Of a stretch of DNA of 6,109 bases, positions 1 through 5,780 are shown one piece after another (the stretch's first letter is position 1; the number at the start of each line of letters is the position of its first letter). Made by a program: the position numbers and the translations under genes. The DNA is from Gammaproteobacteria bacterium UBA5338. GTDB taxonomy: Bacteria > Pseudomonadota > Gammaproteobacteria > Pseudomonadales > UBA5862. Under the pieces are notes generated by a model. It ran no database searches and was not told where the DNA came from. It saw only the letters and a list, made by a program, of their open reading frames with translations. The stretch is taken from the NCBI GenBank assembly GCA_002408105.1, contig DHQM01000110.1, positions 1 through 6,109 on the forward strand, written 5' to 3'.

Positions 1-182
1 CCATCCAACGTCCCCACATACCCAGTCCCTGGACGGAGTTTCATGGCGCCGAATACACGTGGCATCCAGTTCGTCTGGATTTCCGCCGACAGGGCCAGCC
101 GGTCTACATCCAGCCTCGCCAACGCCAATGGCGACACGCGCCCACGGTTAAACCCGTAGACTTGTGTGATGTCCTTACCCAT
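1..182 (-). CDS. Tail/stabilisation-type virion protein (N-terminal part only)
   Basis: The first 60 codons of a gene that leaves the window at the left edge. The ATG uses the last base of the tail tubular protein A stop (TAATG), which indicates coupling; only a weak GATAGG-like Shine-Dalgarno precedes it. The visible sequence contains YGFNRGRVSPLALARLDVDR and AEIQTNWMPRVFGAMKLRPG, resembling the N-terminus of the large virion protein that follows tail tubular protein A in Bcep22/BPP-1-type phages, a pattern of FNRGxxSPLxLAR, then LSAExQxNWMPRxxGxMxLRPG. In such phages it takes the place of the tail nozzle or tail-stabilisation gene. The exact function cannot be settled from 60 residues. Confidence 0.75.
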   Translation of the reverse strand, partial: MGKDITQVYGFNRGRVSPLALARLDVDRLALSAEIQTNWMPRVFGAMKLRPGTGYVGTLD

Positions 183-853
183 TAGCCTATCAGCCGACTA
201 CGCGAGCCCCGTTCGCCCCCTCTCGACCGCCGAGATCGCGACCACGAGCCCGCAGGCAGAACCCTCGACGGCTCGTTCTGGGCATCCTTCGCCCTGGCAT
301 CGAACAGCAGAGTCGGGCGTTTCGATTCAGGATCAGCCGCCGCTTTCAGCGCATCCGCCTTCGTGCGGTTCTGGGTCAGGCGTTCACAGACACGAGAGGC
401 CAGATACACCACCGCCCAGCGTTCAAACGTCTTAGGCCACAGCGACAGGTCATTCCCATACGATGCATCGTTGGAGACGTACTTGACGTAAATGTCATCG
501 ACATCCGCGAACCAGTATTCGGCCTCGTCTTCGTATGCCTCCAGGGGATTCGAGAAGTGTTCATCCGCAGAAAACGCCGATGTTCTGATCCAGTCCGAAG
601 GTTTCTCGAACGCCCTCTGATACCCGAAGTCGGGCTCGATAGACGGGTCATACGTGAGATGGGATGTGCGAGACGCGAAGTTCCAATGGCCCTGCCCCAG
701 CAGGTAGTCAATCAACAACCCACTATCCCACACCACATCCAGCGTCCGCCTCGACTCGTTGTCTTCCGCCGCCGTGATGGACCGCTCGCCGATCTCCAAG
801 AGCGCCAGGTTGTACAGCCGTAGCTGACTGGCTGGCAGGGTAGAGACAGTCAC
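182..853 (-). CDS. Tail tubular protein A / head-tail adaptor (T7 gp11-like)
   Basis: A 223-residue adaptor of the podovirus tail tubular protein A type, which forms the ring docked on the portal (T7 gp11, 196 aa). It starts with GTG in a 4-nt overlap with the co-chaperonin stop (GTGA). Typical segments are QLRLYNLALLEIGERSI (10-26), an Asp/Glu-Arg stretch ESRRTLDVVWDSGL, LLGQGHWNFASR (51-62), GYQRAFEKPSDWIR (77-90), YVKYVSND, and LWPKTFERWAVVYLASRVCERLT (138-160), followed by the AKDAQNEPSRVLPAGSW ending. After this the protein carries an unusually Ser/Arg-rich basic tail (about residues 204-223). The stop TAA shares a base with the next ATG (TAATG). Confidence 0.9.
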   Translation of the reverse strand: MTVSTLPASQLRLYNLALLEIGERSITAAEDNESRRTLDVVWDSGLLIDYLLGQGHWNFASRTSHLTYDPSIEPDFGYQRAFEKPSDWIRTSAFSADEHFSNPLEAYEDEAEYWFADVDDIYVKYVSNDASYGNDLSLWPKTFERWAVVYLASRVCERLTQNRTKADALKAAADPESKRPTLLFDARAKDAQNEPSRVLPAGSWSRSRRSRGGERGSRSRLIG

Positions 854-1131
854 TCGATCACCGCCAGGATGTTGTCCTCACGGACGAGTTGCAGTTCTTC
901 GCCGTTGTGCATGACCGGCGCCCCGGCATAGCGGGCAAAGAACACACGATCCCCCGGAGCAACCCCCAGAGGCCGACGCCCACCTTTGGCCAGATCCTTG
1001 CCCGGGCCGACCGCCACCACCACACCACGGAACGGCGCCTGTACGGTCCCCTCCACCACCTTGACCAGACCGCCCGTATCAATCTCGCCACGTTCCTTGC
1101 GAATGCAGACGTGATCGTTCATGGGTCTCAT
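850..1131 (-). CDS. GroES-like co-chaperonin (Cpn10)
   Basis: A 93-residue protein that aligns by eye along its whole length with bacterial GroES (97 aa in E. coli). The start MRPMNDHVCIRK matches the RPLxDRVxVK strand. A mobile-loop region follows (about 13-28) with TGGLV at the position of the GroEL-binding GGIVL. FRGVVVAVGPGK (34-45) matches the RGxVxAVGxG core, then come a roof-loop region and PLGVAPGDRVFF (54-65), YAGAPVMHNGEELQLVREDNILAVIE at the end. GroES forms a seven-subunit lid on GroEL; phage homologues assist capsid folding. The hydrophobic tripeptide of the mobile loop appears as LVK instead of IVL. It overlaps the preceding stop and the following start by 4 nt each, so it is an integral member of the structural operon and not a passing insertion. 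Confidence 0.9.
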   Translation of the reverse strand: MRPMNDHVCIRKERGEIDTGGLVKVVEGTVQAPFRGVVVAVGPGKDLAKGGRRPLGVAPGDRVFFARYAGAPVMHNGEELQLVREDNILAVIE

Positions 1132-1571
1132 CGCCGCGCTGCCGCCTCCGCGTCTTTTGCCTCACGGAAGGCCACGGACTTGTCCTCAATGCCTTCCTTG
1201 ATCACCTTGCCGTCAGAGGTGCGGATTACCCGGTATTTGGCAGCAGGACCGGCCCACTTCACATCGAACATGGCTTCGGGTTCTTCCAGCGCGTCCGTCT
1301 CGAAACGCTTGCTGTAGACCTCCCGAACGTGCACCGCGTTGATGCCGGTTTGGCGCACCTGAAGATGCGCGTAATACGCCCCACCCTGCTCCTCGCACTC
1401 GATGTGATCCCCGGCCCTCAAGACGTTTCCGTGAAACGCCCAATACTCAGGCTCAAGGATTTCCTCGAAAGGAGTACCGTAGGGAATGACTGCCGTATAT
1501 CGGGTGCGGGCGAAGTCTCCACCCAGCAGCGCACCTTTCGGCAATACAAACCGCTGTTTCTTTGCTTCCAT
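1128..1571 (-). CDS. Conserved phage protein of unknown function, 147 aa
   Basis: A 147-residue soluble protein. The frame is open further upstream to a possible ATG at 1673, but that longer version would run through the terminator and overlap the preceding gene. The ATG at 1571, with TGGAG 5 nt upstream, is chosen. Visible segments are an N-terminal basic start (MEAKKQRFVLPKG), YTAVIPYGTPFEEILEPEYW (25-44), a small beta-like domain LRAGDHIECEEQGGAYYAHLQV (51-72), and a C-terminal VKWAGPAAKYRVIRTSDGKVIKEG (104-127) followed by KSVAFREAKDAEAAARR. Proteins of this build occur between capsid and tail-tube genes in related phages without an assigned role. The end overlaps the co-chaperonin start by 4 nt (ATGA), so the two are co-translated. 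Confidence 0.8.
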   Translation of the reverse strand: MEAKKQRFVLPKGALLGGDFARTRYTAVIPYGTPFEEILEPEYWAFHGNVLRAGDHIECEEQGGAYYAHLQVRQTGINAVHVREVYSKRFETDALEEPEAMFDVKWAGPAAKYRVIRTSDGKVIKEGIEDKSVAFREAKDAEAAARR

Positions 1572-1586
1572 GTTTTCTCCAGATAC

Positions 1587-1609
1587 AAAAAGGGGCGCCG
1601 AAGCGCCCC
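1587..1609 (-). terminator. Intrinsic terminator with UUCG tetraloop
   Basis: On the minus strand a perfect 7-bp GC stem, GGGGCGC (1609-1603) with GCGCCCC (1598-1592), closes a TTCG tetraloop (1602-1599) and is followed at once by five T (1591-1587). This has all the parts of a Rho-independent terminator. It lies 20 nt after the small head gene stop and ends 15 nt before the next start. On the plus strand no T-run follows, so it acts in one direction. Downstream genes must be reached by read-through or antitermination, since no other promoter is evident. Confidence 0.92.
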
Positions 1610-1629
1610 GTGAAGGATAGGACCGAGAA

Positions 1630-1896
1630 TCAGGTCGTAACGGCCTGGTACTCGGCAGCCGAAGCCGCACCACCTGCCGTCACCGCAGTGACGAAGGCGA
1701 TACCACCATCGTTGGTGTTGGAGTCGTAGATCAGCACCACGTCACCGAGCTTCATGCCCAGATCGTCGCCGTTGCTGAAGTAGTCAGTGCCAACCACGCT
1801 GGTAACTGCATCCGCAGAGGAATAGGTCCAGATGGTCTGACCACCGCCCACGCCAGGAACGGCAACACGCGGAGGATTGGAAGTTGCGTAAGCCAT
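1630..1896 (-). CDS. Small head protein, probable capsid decoration protein
   Basis: An 88-residue protein starting 9 nt after the capsid stop, with the best ribosome binding site of the region. It is small, Gly/Ala/Thr-rich, acidic and has no membrane segment. It begins MAYATSNPPRVAVPGVGGG and continues with TIWTYSSADA (21-30), DYFSNGDDLGMKLGDVVLIYD (38-58) and a beta-rich C-terminus ending YQAVTT. Short proteins with this N-terminal SNPP, WTYxSADA and YFSNGxxLGMKxGD pattern follow the capsid gene in many short-tailed phages. Position, size, predicted beta content and strong translation favour a high-copy head decoration or fibre-like protein. That function is inferred, not established by a motif. 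The shared upstream region and the terminator downstream make it the last gene of a capsid-plus-decoration unit. Confidence 0.8.
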   Translation of the reverse strand: MAYATSNPPRVAVPGVGGGQTIWTYSSADAVTSVVGTDYFSNGDDLGMKLGDVVLIYDSNTNDGGIAFVTAVTAGGAASAAEYQAVTT

Positions 1897-1899
1897 GTT

Positions 1900-1908
1900 A
1901 CCTCCTTA
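1900..1908 (-). promoter_or_regulatory. Full-length Shine-Dalgarno containing the capsid stop
   Basis: The minus strand reads TAAGGAGGT, complementary over nine bases to the usual 3' end of bacterial 16S rRNA, and lies 3 nt before the ATG of the small gene at 1896. Its first three bases are the TAA stop of the capsid gene. This is the strongest ribosome binding site in the window and links decoration-protein synthesis to capsid translation. Confidence 0.8.
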
Positions 1909-2757
1909 AACCGTTGCGAAGCCGCTGCCGTCATGCAGGATCTGAATGACCCCGGACTGTTGCAGCATCTTCGAGCCCATGAAGGTGGAAGCGCGGCAGT
2001 ACGAGTAGTCCTGCTCGTCGTCATAACCCACCGCCGTGTTGAAGCCCGCCATGTCAATGGCATGGCCCACCGCGTTCTTGTGGTAGACGTAGCACTTCTC
2101 GGTATCGGTCGCGTTGCCAGTCACCTGCGGGTGAGAGATCAGCTTGGTGTCGTTCCAGTCCCAGAAGCCGGGCTGGTCCTTCCACTTCGCCCCACCCTCG
2201 TAAGGCTGGCGCCGAATGTAGTCCGCGCTCGAAAACTCCGTGGTCTGCATCAGCCGGCCGATATAGGCACGGGACAGCAGAGACCACACGTTGCCATCGA
2301 ACGGCACGTCATTGTTGCCGAGGGCCACCAGCGCATGGATGAACTGCTCAACCGTGGCAGCTTCGCCAGTCGCGTTGATCGCATTCGATGCCGTGTCCAG
2401 CTGGGCGATGATGTCAGAGTCCACCTTGCGGTTGATCACCGCCATCGTGGTCATCTGCATGATGGCCCGCTGATCGCCTTGCGCCTGAGTGATGTTGAAC
2501 CGGGTCTTGCGGACCAGATCATGCCACTCGGCCAGCGTAGCGGTAAGCTGGGTCAGGTTGTCAGCACGAGCCGGGATAAGACCGTTCGCGCCACGAGTCA
2601 CGGCAGTTGCGCTGCCGGAATCCGCCACGAGGAATACAGCCTGGTTGCCGTCCACGTTGGCTTCGGTAATCACCGAATCCCGCAGAAGGGACTGGTGCTG
2701 CTCGAAGCCCGCGATGAACTCCTCGCGGTAAATAGTCTGAAGGCTTGTTTCAGCCAC
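1906..2757 (-). CDS. Major capsid protein
   Basis: A 283-residue HK97-fold-type capsid protein, the building block of the head. The sequence resembles capsid proteins of BPP-1/Bcep22-type and related short-tailed phages. It has an N-terminal region MAETSLQTIYREEFIAGFEQ, the segment RKTRFNITQAQGDQRAIMQ (83-101), a mid-domain stretch NVWSLLSRAYIGRLMQTTEF (156-175) followed by SSADYI, GFWDWNDTKLISHP (197-210), a conserved-looking HAIDMAG (232-238), and the C-terminal GYDDEQDYSYCRASTFMGSKMLQ and GVIQILHDG. The start is GTG, with GAGGAG 7 nt upstream. No N-terminal delta domain or protease site is visible, in keeping with assembly on the separate scaffold just upstream. The stop codon is part of the next gene's ribosome binding site. 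Confidence 0.92.
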   Translation of the reverse strand: MAETSLQTIYREEFIAGFEQHQSLLRDSVITEANVDGNQAVFLVADSGSATAVTRGANGLIPARADNLTQLTATLAEWHDLVRKTRFNITQAQGDQRAIMQMTTMAVINRKVDSDIIAQLDTASNAINATGEAATVEQFIHALVALGNNDVPFDGNVWSLLSRAYIGRLMQTTEFSSADYIRRQPYEGGAKWKDQPGFWDWNDTKLISHPQVTGNATDTEKCYVYHKNAVGHAIDMAGFNTAVGYDDEQDYSYCRASTFMGSKMLQQSGVIQILHDGSGFATV

Positions 2758-2843
2758 GTCGATTCTCCTCAGTTAAAAGGTTTCACGCGCAGCTCTGATA
2801 GGGCCTGAGGATTTCGGCGTTGCGGATGGGGCCTTTCTGGGCG

Positions 2844-2885
2844 GGTCCGAAGATAGCCGCCTTCCGGGGTCCGCTGCCTGGTCCG
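2844..2885 (-). repeat. Three copies of CGGACC in capsid leader
   Basis: The hexamer CGGACC (minus strand) occurs at 2885-2880, 2873-2868 and 2849-2844, so the copies are 12 and 24 nt apart. Two copies are preceded by CTT (CTTCGGACC). The rest of the gap from 2843 to 2758 shows no open frame and no clear additional structure beyond the capsid ribosome binding site. The repeat may be incidental in GC-rich leader DNA or may mark a protein or RNA contact. Confidence 0.3.
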
Positions 2886-2904
2886 AAGGGTCTTCGCTAG
2901 GCAG
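2874..2904 (-). promoter_or_regulatory. Two-part leader hairpin upstream of capsid gene
   Basis: The minus-strand transcript can form an outer 6-bp stem (CTGCCT at 2904-2899 with AGGCAG at 2879-2874) and an inner 5-bp stem (CGAAG at 2896-2892 with CTTCG at 2888-2884) closed by a 3-nt loop, with a small asymmetric internal loop between them. If the candidate promoter at 2939-2911 is used, the RNA would begin almost exactly at the base of this hairpin. A 5'-terminal stem of this kind is known to protect messages from 5'-end-dependent decay. There is no U-tract after it. Confidence 0.42.
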
Positions 2905-2910
2905 ATTCCA

Positions 2911-2939
2911 AATCTATTCTATTAGGGAATGTTTTGCAA
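2911..2939 (-). promoter_or_regulatory. Candidate sigma70-type promoter before capsid gene
   Basis: On the minus strand TTGCAA (2939-2934) and TAGATT (2916-2911) are separated by exactly 17 nt. Each matches the -35 and -10 consensus at 4 of 6 positions, and the spacer is AT-rich within otherwise GC-rich DNA. Transcription would start near 2905-2903 and run into the major capsid gene. It sits in the only long gap of the window, where an extra promoter for the most abundant virion protein makes sense. No extended -10 motif is present. The match is modest and a phage-specific promoter cannot be excluded. Confidence 0.4.
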
Positions 2940-2943
2940 GCGA

Positions 2944-3876
2944 TCATCCACGATTTTTCATGGATGACTCGGCCTCCAGCAGTCGGGAGAACTCCTGCTG
3001 CACCGCCGTATCCTTGTTGTACGCGGCGCGGTCCTTGCGCATGTAATCTCGAATCTCCTGCAAGCGTGACTGAATGCCTTGCAGGTTGTTCTGGCCCGTA
3101 GGCAGCAGGGTCGCGGCCGGGTTCGTCTCCCTCGCCATTTGCGCGAGGAACTGACGGAATCCAGGGTGATTCCCCACCGCCATGCCATCCGGGCCACGAG
3201 CATGGAACAGCCAGTCGGCGAAGTCCTCGCCCACGCTTTGCAGCAGTTCCCGGCCCGCGTTCAGGTTCAGTTTGTATTCCCCTTGAGGCCAAGCAGAACG
3301 AAGCTCCTGAATGGCCTTCTCCTGATGCTGTGCATCCGCCGTCGCCTGCTCGGTGCGCTGCTCTTCTTGAAAATTCACATACCAGTCCATGGCCTGGTTG
3401 AGATGATCGTTGGACCAGTTCTTGCCATGCGCAAACTCTCTGAAAGAGTCCACGATGGGAGCGTCTTCTTCGTCGAGTTCGACCCCGGAGGGCAATTCGA
3501 TTTTGTACCCGTCAGCCGAATCGGGTACGCCGTTCTCCTTCCGCCAGGTGGATATTTCTTCCTCGGTGGCGTCGTCCGGCAGGCGCTGCTTGTAGTCACC
3601 AGAGCTGATCTTCTTCCTGAGGTCGGCAAACGCTTTCGCCACCATATCCGGTGACGTGAAGTTGGCCAGCGACTTGGCGAGCTTTTCGTCGCCGTTCGCC
3701 ATGAGGTCGCGCCAGTTCTCGGGGAATGTGGTGGTGACCGTCTCCCTCTCATCACCAGACGCAAGTGGGTCCGTGACCTGCTCGGTAGTCTCGACGGTCT
3801 GCTGCTCGGTGGTTTGCGCGGTCTCGGTGGTCTGTTCCGTGGAGGATTGCTCCTCGGTCACTACTGCTTCAGCCAT
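2944..3876 (-). CDS. Capsid assembly scaffolding protein
   Basis: A 310-residue, largely acidic and helical protein immediately upstream of the capsid gene, the usual place for the scaffold that guides procapsid assembly and then leaves the shell. The first 50 residues are low-complexity Thr/Gln/Glu repeats. A segment common to phage scaffolds follows: FPENWRDLMA (51-60), SLANFTSPDMVAKAFADLRKKIS (69-91), then LPDDATEEEISTWRKENGVP (99-118) and GYKIELP. The C-terminal 45 residues form a charged, basic helical region (LQEIRDYMRKDRAAYNKD and onward) of the kind that contacts the capsid inner surface in other scaffolds. The ATG is preceded by AGGAGA at 5-nt spacing, 21 nt after the previous stop. 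No protease domain is seen, so maturation cleavage is not predicted from this gene. Confidence 0.88.
   Translation of the reverse strand: MAEAVVTEEQSSTEQTTETAQTTEQQTVETTEQVTDPLASGDERETVTTTFPENWRDLMANGDEKLAKSLANFTSPDMVAKAFADLRKKISSGDYKQRLPDDATEEEISTWRKENGVPDSADGYKIELPSGVELDEEDAPIVDSFREFAHGKNWSNDHLNQAMDWYVNFQEEQRTEQATADAQHQEKAIQELRSAWPQGEYKLNLNAGRELLQSVGEDFADWLFHARGPDGMAVGNHPGFRQFLAQMARETNPAATLLPTGQNNLQGIQSRLQEIRDYMRKDRAAYNKDTAVQQEFSRLLEAESSMKNRG
2945..2966 (-). other. RNA hairpin over scaffold stop codon
   Basis: In the minus-strand transcript the arms at 2966-2959 and 2952-2945 pair over 8 positions, seven Watson-Crick and one G-U, around a six-base A-rich loop (2958-2953). The pair 2967/2944 extends the stem. 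The scaffold TGA stop (2946-2944) lies in the descending arm. No U-tract follows, so this is not a standard intrinsic terminator. It may be a processing or 3'-end stabilising structure between scaffold and capsid messages. That role is inference. Confidence 0.45.
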
Positions 3877-3897
3877 TGTGTCTCCTGTGGATCTGCC

Positions 3898-4227
3898 CTA
3901 TCGGGGTCTTGCAGGTTTAAGTGCGCCCAATATCTTGGCGCGGTTGATTTTCGTCAGCTTCACCAACTGGGCACCGACAAACCGCATGCCCTCGGCGAAA
4001 CTCGTTTCCCTATCCGTTCCTCGGAACGAAATGTCGTAATACCGGCACAGATGCTCCACCGTGCCTTCGATAACTAGCTTCTGCTGCTCCGGGGTCGCGT
4101 CCCCGTAGTAACACGCCTGCACAGCCGCCGCGTAGGGCGCGTTACTGGCCCAGTCGAACGGCTGAAGGGGGGAGCCAGGGGGAAGGTGATAACGCGGCTG
4201 TGGGACGTTCTGGAGCGACTCAGCCAC
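3898..4227 (-). CDS. Small conserved head-module protein (Bbp19-like)
   Basis: A 109-residue protein that begins with GTG inside the portal gene and overlaps its end by 8 nt, so it is very likely translated by reinitiating ribosomes; its own Shine-Dalgarno is weak. It starts with a Pro-rich segment (residues 9-24). The C-terminal half contains FRGTDRETSFAEGMRFVGAQ (68-87), resembling the (R/E)-x-x-F-x-E-G-x-R-x-V-G motif of small proteins between portal and scaffold in BPP-1-type phages (Bordetella phage Bbp19 family). The family has no established biochemical role that I can cite; its position implies a part in procapsid assembly or portal handling. The tail ends basic (KPARPR). No ATG start is available before residue 81, which supports the GTG choice. 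Confidence 0.78.
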   Translation of the reverse strand: MAESLQNVPQPRYHLPPGSPLQPFDWASNAPYAAAVQACYYGDATPEQQKLVIEGTVEHLCRYYDISFRGTDRETSFAEGMRFVGAQLVKLTKINRAKILGALKPARPR

Positions 4228-5767
4228 TCACCGCCCCCGCAACCTGAGCCATCTGCTGCATGGCCAATGCTTCTTCCTGCTCGTTCTTCGCATTGGCGAT
4301 CATCTGCCGGGCCGCTTCTTCACTCACGATCCAGTCAGCAGGCGCACCCAGACCGGAAATGGCATCGCGGAAGGCTTCGTGGATGTCCACATGCTTGGCC
4401 GTGGTCGGATCCACACCCGCCGCCATGCCAATCGTGTTCACCATCTCCTCGAACCGTACCGCCTTCTCGCGGTCCTCGGCGTGATGCAGGGGAGAGTCGA
4501 ACTGGAACTGAACGTCAGCACCTCTGAGCGCCTGAGGAATCTCCCCGAAGGCGTTGTGCATCATCAGCAGCTCGAAGGTGCGATCACACAGCCCGCCGTT
4601 GTATTCCGCCTCCATGGGCTGGAACAGCGGGAGGGCCTGGCGGATGTACTCCTGAATCCGCTGGGACACCTCGTAGGCGGTCATCTCGCCGACCGGGGGC
4701 AGGGTCAATTTGTTCAGGTAGAACGCCGAGGCAATCGACTCCTTGATGTCGTCCCTGATGTTGAAGCCCGCAGGGAAAGCCCCTTTGTCCTGAACCAGAG
4801 GCCGCACAGCCTCGCCCAACCGCTCATCGTAGGCCGCATCAATCCACGTGAGCCCACCCGCCATCAGGTTGACATCACTCCTCAGTGCCTCGTGTGTGGC
4901 CAACAGGGGCGGATTCACGTACTTCTCGCCCGCCTCCAGCAGCGTAAGGGTCACAGCCTGTATCAGCCGCGCATCCGGCAACGCCACCACCACCGCAGGG
5001 GAATACGCATACTGGCTCTGAGAAACCGTGGACCAGCGCGGAATCACGTACCTGAAGAAGTCCAACTCCACATCTTCCATGACGTGCTTGTTGTCCTTGT
5101 CGTAGTACACCGAGCGGTACTTCCGCTTCTCCCCAGGCACCAGACAGTGGACGCAGTTGATCTCCTTGAACGGCTCCTTCTCCATGCACTGCCGTACTTT
5201 CTCGTGCACGTCCTTGAATTTATTGATCAGGTCACGTGCTGTCGGCTTCCAGCGCAGAAAGAACGTGTCAATCTGACCAGCCACGTTCTCAGACCACGCG
5301 CAGTCCTTCAGATGCCAATTCCTGTACAGCAGGCGCGCTTGCGTCCGATCCACCTCCACAGAGATAACCGCCTGCCCGAACGCAGCGAAGTCATGATCTC
5401 CCTCTTTCGTGGCCCGCACGAAACACGCCTGACGGTCGTACATGGCCCGTCTTTGCAGACCAGCCGCCCACTCCAGCCATTGCTTGACCTCAGTGGTCTC
5501 CTGGTCCTCTCGGCCCAAACCGATCTGAAACCAGTTCTCCTGCCGGCGCAGCATGGACGAGAACGCATCACCCAGATCCCTACGCGCCAGCACGGGATAG
5601 CCCGTCATGAGGTTGTCCGCGAACTCCTCGCCCAGATAGCGCGTGTAGGTGAAGTTCGCCCGCTCGGGGTAGAAGTGCTCAGCGATGACCTGCCACAGCG
5701 AGTCGAGGGACGACTTCTTGCTGAACAGGTGCTCCTCCATCTGCATGAGGAGTTTTAGGTCTTCCAC
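4220..5767 (-). CDS. Portal protein (head-to-tail connector)
   Basis: A 515-residue protein of the podovirus head-tail connector family. T7 gp8, the best-known member of this type, is similar in length (about 536 aa). Twelve copies would form the ring at the unique capsid vertex through which DNA is packaged and ejected and onto which the tail is built. Visible family-like features are the N-terminal helix followed by SLWQVIAEHFYPERANFT (about residues 23-40), the segment LARRDLGDAFSSMLRRQENWF (from about 60), the central PTARDLINKF, the proline-rich turn YVNPPLLATHEAL (about 286-298), the long-helix region with EMTAYEVSQRIQEY, and an Ala/Gln/Met-rich C-terminus. The start is GTG: AAAGG lies 8 nt upstream, and the internal ATG at codon 8 has no comparable site. 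It ends inside the next gene with an 8-nt overlap. Confidence 0.93.
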   Translation of the reverse strand: MEDLKLLMQMEEHLFSKKSSLDSLWQVIAEHFYPERANFTYTRYLGEEFADNLMTGYPVLARRDLGDAFSSMLRRQENWFQIGLGREDQETTEVKQWLEWAAGLQRRAMYDRQACFVRATKEGDHDFAAFGQAVISVEVDRTQARLLYRNWHLKDCAWSENVAGQIDTFFLRWKPTARDLINKFKDVHEKVRQCMEKEPFKEINCVHCLVPGEKRKYRSVYYDKDNKHVMEDVELDFFRYVIPRWSTVSQSQYAYSPAVVVALPDARLIQAVTLTLLEAGEKYVNPPLLATHEALRSDVNLMAGGLTWIDAAYDERLGEAVRPLVQDKGAFPAGFNIRDDIKESIASAFYLNKLTLPPVGEMTAYEVSQRIQEYIRQALPLFQPMEAEYNGGLCDRTFELLMMHNAFGEIPQALRGADVQFQFDSPLHHAEDREKAVRFEEMVNTIGMAAGVDPTTAKHVDIHEAFRDAISGLGAPADWIVSEEAARQMIANAKNEQEEALAMQQMAQVAGAVSG

Positions 5768-5780
5768 GGCATTAACCTTT

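Noticed and set aside
1572..1673. N-terminal extension of the 147-aa protein to an upstream ATG
   Set aside because: It would translate through the intrinsic terminator and overlap the preceding gene. The extension is Arg/Ser/Pro-rich and unlike the rest, and a good ribosome binding site precedes the ATG at 1571.
1933..2808. Plus-strand open frame of 291 codons opposite the capsid gene
   Set aside because: It is antisense to the major capsid gene with a mirror-frame composition and no recognisable motif.
2758..2943. A small gene in the scaffold-capsid gap
   Set aside because: On the minus strand there is no ATG in the gap and no Shine-Dalgarno before an open frame other than the one serving the capsid gene.
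2897..3292. 131-codon minus-strand frame overlapping the scaffold and running past its stop
   Set aside because: It is an out-of-frame shadow of the scaffold without its own ribosome binding site. A programmed shift at the A5 run near 2954-2958 is possible in principle, but there is no canonical slippery heptamer with clear support.
4379..5758. Long plus-strand open frame of 459 codons opposite the portal
   Set aside because: It is antisense to a clearly recognisable portal gene. Its composition (many His, Arg, Leu, Val) is typical of a mirror frame in GC-rich coding DNA, and no family resemblance is seen.
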